Part shown: piece after piece, positions 57,440-64,000 of the stretch
Layout: each line of letters begins with the position of its first letter
How positions within the stretch are numbered: the first letter of the stretch is position 1
NCBI RefSeq assembly: GCF_032854445.1
Contig: NC_088295.1
Location: 20,695,385-20,759,384 of the forward strand
DNA from: Liolophura sinensis
Lineage: Eukaryota; Mollusca; Polyplacophora; Chitonida; Chitonidae
Length of the DNA stretch: 64,000 nt
Direction of reading: 5' to 3'
Translations under genes and position numbers: made by a program
Notes under the pieces: generated by a model
What the model was told of the DNA's origin: nothing
Seen by the model: only the letters and a program-made list of their open reading frames with translations
Databases searched by the model: none

Positions 57440-60400
57440 CACATGAGGCTTCGTGTATCCCTCAGGAATTTTCTTCAGTGCCAATTAGCGCTTGCACCTG
57501 CATTTCACGCTGTACATGATGGTGTGGCGCCAAAATCGAGACTCAGCCAAATGTTCGTTGTGTACAGAATAGATCAAATTAGACGAATTTGTATTTAGGT
57601 TGGTCAAAGGTCAAGGTCATCGTTTACAGAGCTGAGGGCAAGAATGAATCCGAGGTCACATTCCCACATCATTCCGTATGCCTTATTTTGGCATATTATA
57701 GATACATTACTTTTGAAAATAATGTATGAATTTCTTCTAATGTTCCAGTTGGCAAAATTGGTACCAACATCGGAGGATATAATATTACTTTTTTATCAAT
57801 AGTATTTTCGTTTAAGTTACGGTAAAGCCACAGCTGTGTTCAAATATTAGACGAAAGACATGCCAATTTTGATAAATGAGCCTCAACATTGTCCAGCGCA
57901 ACGCGAAAACCTGTAAATTAGGCTGTATGTTCTCTATGTATATATACTATGCAAGTGTTACAGGTAAGCTAGAATGCTCCTCAAAAACAAAACTTTCCTT
58001 GTAACACTACAGCACTAATAAATCTGTTTAACGGAATAATTTATAAACGTGTGAGGTGTGTCAAGTCCGTAAGATGTTTATAAAGCAGAGCAAAGGTTAA
58101 CAGGGTGGAATAAATCCATCACAATGAAACGGTTGTATACAGAACGATCCACATGAAGTAAAATAACATAACAAAATGCCTTGTGAACAAACAGATCAGA
58201 ATTTTGTCTTTACTGATAAACCACATCAGAGAGGCTGTGCGATTGTTTACTATTATTTACGGCTTTGCGAGTATTGACCTGGAACGTTAATCTTGTTTGA
58301 CGTCTGTCATATGAATATCTGTTTCGTAGTTTCAGGAATCAATGTTGGTGTATAAGTTCTTGACGGTATCTGCCTGTAAACACGATATGAATTTAACCCA
58401 TCTGGAAAAGTAAATGTATACCCGCTGGCTGAAAGCGTAAAACTTTTTGACATATTCATCTGCGTGTTCAGTAAATATTCACAGAAAACTCAGTCAAAAC
58501 CTTTGGGGAAAATGTATGTTTTTTTTTTAATAGGAAAAATACGAAAGGTCGATTCTGTAACAACAAATGCATAAAACTTCCATTCCAGCTATGACAACGC
58601 CTATGAGATAATGTGCTCGATAAATATCACAAACAGTATAGTCTTTTTACAAACATTTTACTTTCACGTGACATTCTCTATGTCACCATTGGGACTGACA
58701 GACTCAACATTTACACGTATACACAGAAATTTATATTGCATGTTTATGATTTGGTGTTATTTACAAGCCTATAGAATTTATAAATTTATGCTACAGATAG
58801 CACAGGCTCTTGTATTGATAACTGTAAAGACATAGAGGATGGAATACATGTCGACTGCTTCATAATTTGTCTTGTATTGAAATTGGACCATGTATGCAAG
58901 TCATCTGGACAGATTCTTGAGCCTAAGTGGTCAGAATTCGGGCTTTTTGGGCTAATGTTCATGTCATTAGTACTTTTTCATGCTGAAAATCATCTACACA
59001 TACTTCGGAATTTAGCAATTTCGACAAAGTAAACCTGCTACGACGTATCGCTTTGTTTTCCAATTTCCGCATTAACCAAAGAGGCTGAGATTCGTCGCAC
59101 AGAGTACGTTGAACTGATCTTATTAAGAGATCTTACGCGAGAGAGTATTGTGGAGCAGATTTTTGACACCAGCTCGAGTATAATTTGTAGTTAATATAGC
59201 AATATACATTGCTCTTTTAGGACATACACAAATATTGAGCACCAATCAGTCTATAAACACCTGGTAACCCACGTAAAAATAAGACTTCGTTGCAACTGAT
59301 GGACCTGACTCTTATATATATGGTGGACACATGGAATGATTGCAAATATAATGCACATTTAAGTTTCTCAATACATGATTACAACGGACTGGGTAGCATG
59401 TGGCTCATTATAAAATAGAACAATAGAAATTATACACCGAGTGGGAAAAAAAGTCTACTTAACATTTAAATAAATGACGTAATCCAAATTAGCATAGGTA
59501 TTGTCAGGCGAAGGTTGATGACTCTATATATCAGGATGACCAGCTGGAGTTCAACATATGACAATCATAATATTATTATTATTGTGAGTTGTAACTTTAT
59601 CGGTAAACCATTTCCATTTAGCAGTCAATAGCTTTATCATCCATCAACATTCAAGAGACAGTGTTACCACCAAGTAGTAACGAGTTTGTATGATTGCGCA
59701 TGTGTGTGAGGCGTGGGGCATGGGAGAGGCAGTGAGGTATATCGGTTTATGGTTTGCTTAAGCTCTGTTCTGTGTTTCTAATGAGTGATCCTTCAAACAC
59801 ACTGCTGTACCCTGTAACTTGACCATCTACGGTCAAAATTAGGCTGGACCATACTATGTCACATGTTCACTGTTACTTGAGTTCCCCTTCCACGGCTCCC
59901 AGTTTTCTTGTGAAATGACCACCGTCTTGTTCACATTTGCAAGGGGCACATCCTGGCGCGACTCACCCAGATTCCCAACCTGACGTAACATATCTTGGCG
60001 TCAAAACATGACGCGTCGTCCATATTGCCAGAACGAGACAGTCAGTCACTGAGAATTTCCCATATGGCTGTACGGCACTTCATCCTGAAATAAACATATT
60101 TAAAAAAAATAGATGAATGAAAACAAATAAATAGCTATAACAAATAAACAAAAGCAGTATGCCAAGGCAGCTTAACAACTTGTTTCACGCCAGAACTGGT
60201 TTATATTTGTTTCCATGAAGATAGCTTCTAGAACTCACACCACCAATGAATATGTGCATAACAGTGATCCGGGTGACTGGCCTCGCGGTCAACCGGATGG
60301 AGAGACATTACCGTTCACAACAACACTGTTTAATGTGTGAGATGAACCAGGGCCCTGTGAAGATGTGTTATTGCCATGTTCACTGCCGGCACATGGCCAT

Positions 60401-61260
60401 ATTCACACTGTGGTGTACAGATATTCACATCATGTCTGTTATCAACAGCCGGTCAGCTTTATCCTAAATAGATATTGCCGACACTATCCAGCCAGGTCAG
60501 GTATTGTGGACATAATAACATATACTACATTCTGAAATATCACAGCTAACTTTTCACTGAACTGTTCACGTGACAGCTTCCAACAATTTGCATTTAGCTG
60601 ATTAAATATCATATATGTAGACACGCACACCTGATATTGTCAGACAGCGGATTAATAAATCATACATTTCATTTCTACATGACTTTATCTGCGCCTATTT
60701 CGATCAAATTTGACAGGTTTACATTGCTTAACACACATGAAGTTGCTGTTATGACCATGACTGTAATCGTTGCCGTTTATATCGTATATAGCTGTGAATT
60801 CTTTTCTGTTAAATACAAAAGTAATTGAAAGTTTTGTCCGATTGACAGGACACCGTTTCTACATTTCGAGCACAAATAAACTCTACATGTTCAAGGTAAA
60901 TTTTATGTGTTGTTTAACCGATCCAGTGATGTGAAAAGAAACTGCCTTCACTCCCGTAGCAGGGAATATAACCAAATGCACAGAAATACATTTAAACTTA
61001 CAGATATGATTTAATGTCTCCATAAACAAAACTATTGGCCTCCCCAGTTCTCCTCAGCACATTTATGTATAGTTGCATGCACATATCTTGGGATCTATCT
61101 ATGTTATATAGGATTCAGGAATCTTAAACCCGGTTTTGTTTAAGAGCCCGTCATCCCGGGTGCTTTATACCAAAATCGTCTGATTTCCGTGTTTCTCATG
61201 AAACACGTCAGATCTCAAGTGTATACTGTCTGGGGACAGCTAATGTCTGCTTCCTCTTAT
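57440..61260. other. no gene seen; 3' flank of Kir paralogue 4 at its right end
   Basis: Many short frames exist but none with a recognisable domain or splice context. Confidence 0.4.
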
Positions 61261-61261
61261 T

Positions 61262-61283
61262 CCCCCCCCCCCCCCCCCCCCCC
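61262..61283. repeat. poly-C tract (22 C)
   Basis: An uninterrupted run of 22 C, followed by ACCACAACCACCACCGCCGC. The length may be uncertain in the assembly. It lies about 310 bp after the stop of Kir paralogue 4. Confidence 0.97.
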
Positions 61284-61590
61284 ACCACAACCACCACCGC
61301 CGCCCCGTTGAGGCGGTTGCAAAGGCCACTTAGTACGTACGTTGTAGGATTTGTACGTATTCTCCATTGTCAGTTGAAGATACACTGTTGTATGATACAT
61401 TCGAGGCTTTTTAGTAGACCTGCATCACTTAATGCACTGAACAGAACTGCAGATGGATGTCTCAATGTGTGTCAAGGAGCTGCGTGTGCAAGACTGCATG
61501 TTTTTGTGCTTGATTCGTCTAACTTAACTGAATACAAGAGAGACTGTGTATTGGCGATTACTTTATGTGCACGTGCAATAAGCGTACCAT

Positions 61591-62854
61591 TTAGTAGATG
61601 GAATCAGTCTCCTCTGGGAGGTTGTCGTTGACACTGTTGCGCTGACGGGACAGTTGTCTGGCGTAATCCTTGATGCTTCTCAGGAATCTCTGACCGGTGT
61701 AGACAGTGAGGGTGGGTTCCGGACTCTCGGAGTTGATGGAGAAGTTGTCCGAGGGATCCTCTAGAGCTGGATCAACCACTGGTTTGGACATACGCCGCTG
61801 AAGAAGGTCCTTGGCACTCCAGGCCGGTGTGTGTGTGGATGGAATGGTCGTGTTAAAGTCTGCATAGTTAAAATGAAAGTCCCCCGAGGACGTAACCACC
61901 GGTGTCATGGCTTTGAACCTCCGGCCCCACTGTATCTCCTCGGGTAAATAAGACGTCCTCACTTGCACCGTCATACTGGTCGACTCCATCACTCCTTCAA
62001 GAACCACGATCAGCTCAAAATGGCTCTTTCTAATGTTATCTGGAGATAATTCCCAAAAAGGACTGTCTGGAGTGATTTTATGTTTGATTATAACGGGCCA
62101 AACCAAAAACAACCTGTCACTACCTTCGTTAACACCGAACTCCAAATCATAGCGGTAACAGGGCACATAATCCCCCCTCACTTGTCATTCTGTCCATGAC
62201 GCACACGGCGCTGGCATGGCCCTTAATCATGTGAGATTTCCTCATGTCCCCCACCCTTATCATCAGCCACAGAAAGCCGTCTTGTTTACATATGCAGGCG
62301 GTCTTACTGAACAACAGGGTCTGCGCCCGTTTCTTGGGCCTCTGGACTTTGGAGAAGATGAGTCCCGTGAGTAGAGCCTGTAGCAGTGCTCCGAAGACGG
62401 ACTGGAACATGACGAGAAAGACGCCTTCTGGACAGCTGTCGGTGACGAAGCGTGTACCGTAACCTATTGTGGTCTGTGTCTCCATCGAGAAGAGCAGAAC
62501 CGTCGTGTAGTCGTGGATGTTCTCGATACATGGATGCCATTCCTCGTGGTTCATGTGATCGAAGTCGCCATGGACATAGCACATCAGGTACCAAATAGCA
62601 CCGAACACCAGCCAGGTTATCAAAAAACCAGACACAAACATGAGTATTAAATATCGCCATTGAATATCTATCAAAGTTGTGAAGATATCGGCTAAGTAGC
62701 GACGCTTTCGTTTGCTGATATTTTTAGGAGCGATGTTGACGGTTCCTGTTTTGCCCACGAGTCGTGACTTAAGAGTACGAACCTCCGTCTCCTCTAACAG
62801 AGTCATGGCCGTGCTCTGGAATCCGGCTATCTTCTGATATTTACCCGAATCCAT
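61591..62854 (-). CDS. inward-rectifier potassium channel (Kir), paralogue 4, split by a frameshift
   Basis: The start is ATG 62854. The first frame encodes M1 (~69-92), the turret, the pore TTIGYGTR (GYG 131-133), the Cys pair C109 and C141, M2 with Gln159, the basic SKVQRPKKR stretch and the start of the cytoplasmic domain. It runs out of frame at a run of six G on the coding strand (62172-62177) and stops at the TGA at 62147. The rest (GDYVPCYRYDLEF to the C-terminus TDSIY) continues in the next frame down to 61591. One G fewer would join both into about 424 residues, the usual Kir length. Everything else is intact, so a sequencing or assembly error is as likely as a true mutation. It is clearly distinct from the other paralogues. 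Confidence 0.88.
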
Positions 62855-62873
62855 GACACCTGTCTGGTCGCAG

Positions 62874-62883
62874 CTTTATATAT
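62874..62883 (-). promoter_or_regulatory. TATA-like element near Kir paralogue 4 start
   Basis: CATATATAAAG lies about 20 bp before the ATG at 62854. It is a good TATA consensus but so close that transcription would start at or after the ATG, unless a downstream ATG is used or the resemblance is chance. Confidence 0.25.
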
Positions 62884-62889
62884 GGCGGG

Positions 62890-64000
62890 CCAAAGGTAAG
62901 CAGCGAAGATAAGCGAGCGGTTTGTAAACCAATGACAAGTGTCCTATATCATCCAGTGAGAAGGCAGACGAACAGTTTGTGCCTGTCTCAGTGGAGCTGG
63001 GGCACAGAACAACAGTCCTTCTCGGGGACAGGAGATGACGAGGCTGCTCTGGGAAAACTTCCGACACTTACCCGACTTATCACCCTCAAAAATGTCACCC
63101 TCTTGCTGACTTGTCGGAGTGTTATTTAACACATTGAGTGGTCAGTGTAGAGTCTCTCTCACCGCGGTGGATCAGAAAGTTGACAGTCTAAAGTCGCTCT
63201 TGGCATTATCGGCTAGGACAGGTCAGCTCGGCCCTGTTATAATACCATCACAATCTCATCGTCAAACTTTACCGTATTTCTTCTAAACTCAACCTGAAAT
63301 AAATCAAAATTTACACGCATAATGTCTTATATGATACCAAACAAAAAGATCAAGGACGTGTGTTGACTGTTAAAAAAATTATCAGTGCATTAAGATAAAC
63401 AGAGCTCACCCAATTTATCTACAATGTTTCGTTTCGGAATACACGAGTGTAGTGGTACTTTATTTACCCAGCTGATACTCTTCCCTGTGATACCATAAAG
63501 TATACATAGACATATGTACGCATGCATGACATTACATGCATTATTGTCTCTTAGCCTTTTTAACGTCTCCAACGTATACTCACTTATCTGTATGGACTCA
63601 TTGTGCGCACCTTTCAGCTTTTGTGCACGCTCTGAAAAAGTGTACCTGGTATATGTACATGTATCCGTGTATATAGCGGTGAAACATGCGCGCAATGTGT
63701 TCATAGGGCAAGATTTTCTACACTTCTTCAGTATGTGCATACGCATGGGAAACGTCTAAAATTATGACACGGAGCAATGATGGGTAAGCAACAGAAGAGT
63801 GAAGATCAAACAGAGTGCATTTGTTAAAGACATTCAAGGATATAGAAACATCAAGTCATATAATAAAGGGGAGGAGAGAACGTATGGACGACCAAAAGGT
63901 GACAAATATGCTTTTGTATGGGTGCTTTGGGGTTTATTCGAATGGAGTGGGTCTAGAACAGAAGTCTTCGCGGAGACGTGCATAGAATGATAGTAATCAG
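62890..64000. other. 5' flank of Kir paralogue 4; no further gene
   Basis: Contains several short frames without motifs. A Kir first exon upstream cannot be excluded. Confidence 0.4.

Noticed and set aside
60246-60467. 73-codon Cys/His-rich frame
   Set aside because: The Cys and His spacing does not fit a zinc-finger class that I recognise, and there is no supporting context.
63799-63990. 63-codon frame at the right edge
   Set aside because: No motif, no splice context and typical chance length.

Overview
The window looks like nuclear DNA of a lophotrochozoan animal, most probably a marine mollusc. The evidence is AT-rich sequence with spliced genes, many dispersed copies of two tRNA-derived SINE families of a type I associate with bivalves and gastropods, LINE and Ty3/gypsy relics, and many minisatellites. 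The species cannot be named from this sequence.

Left part (1-17,550): six exons of a minus-strand zinc transporter gene of the ZIP11/SLC39A11 type. The start codon is at 16,377 and the gene runs off the left edge before its last exons. Its 9.7-kb first intron holds foldback and SINE debris. Its fourth intron is mostly a ~97-bp minisatellite of about 25 units, and the unit is a copy of the 3' end of exon 4 together with its 5' splice site.

Middle-left (18,840-28,840): a tandem segmental duplication. The right unit carries an intact single-exon gene for a 324-residue protein with two ParB/sulfiredoxin-like domains (25,125-26,099). The left unit carries a broken paralogue (19,577-21,540) whose linker was amplified into five in-frame 270-bp repeats. 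The right unit also carries SINEs, a probable solo LTR and another insertion.

Right two thirds (29,800-62,900): four inward-rectifier potassium channel (Kir) genes, all on the minus strand. They lie at 29,828-30,982, 39,353-40,642, 42,921-44,303 and 61,591-62,854. The two central paralogues are almost identical in the pore and cytoplasmic core but diverged at both ends, which suggests gene conversion. The last gene is split by one extra base in a G run. All four have Gln at the M2 position that sets rectification strength in vertebrate Kir channels. Between them lie an L1-like LINE relic, a MITE, a long hairpin, a cluster of CRE-like motifs, two minisatellites, a decayed Ty3/gypsy element and a duplicated copy of the 5' flank of the third Kir gene.

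The rest is sequence in which I see no gene. No tRNA, rRNA or CRISPR locus was found. The tRNA-like segments belong to SINEs.
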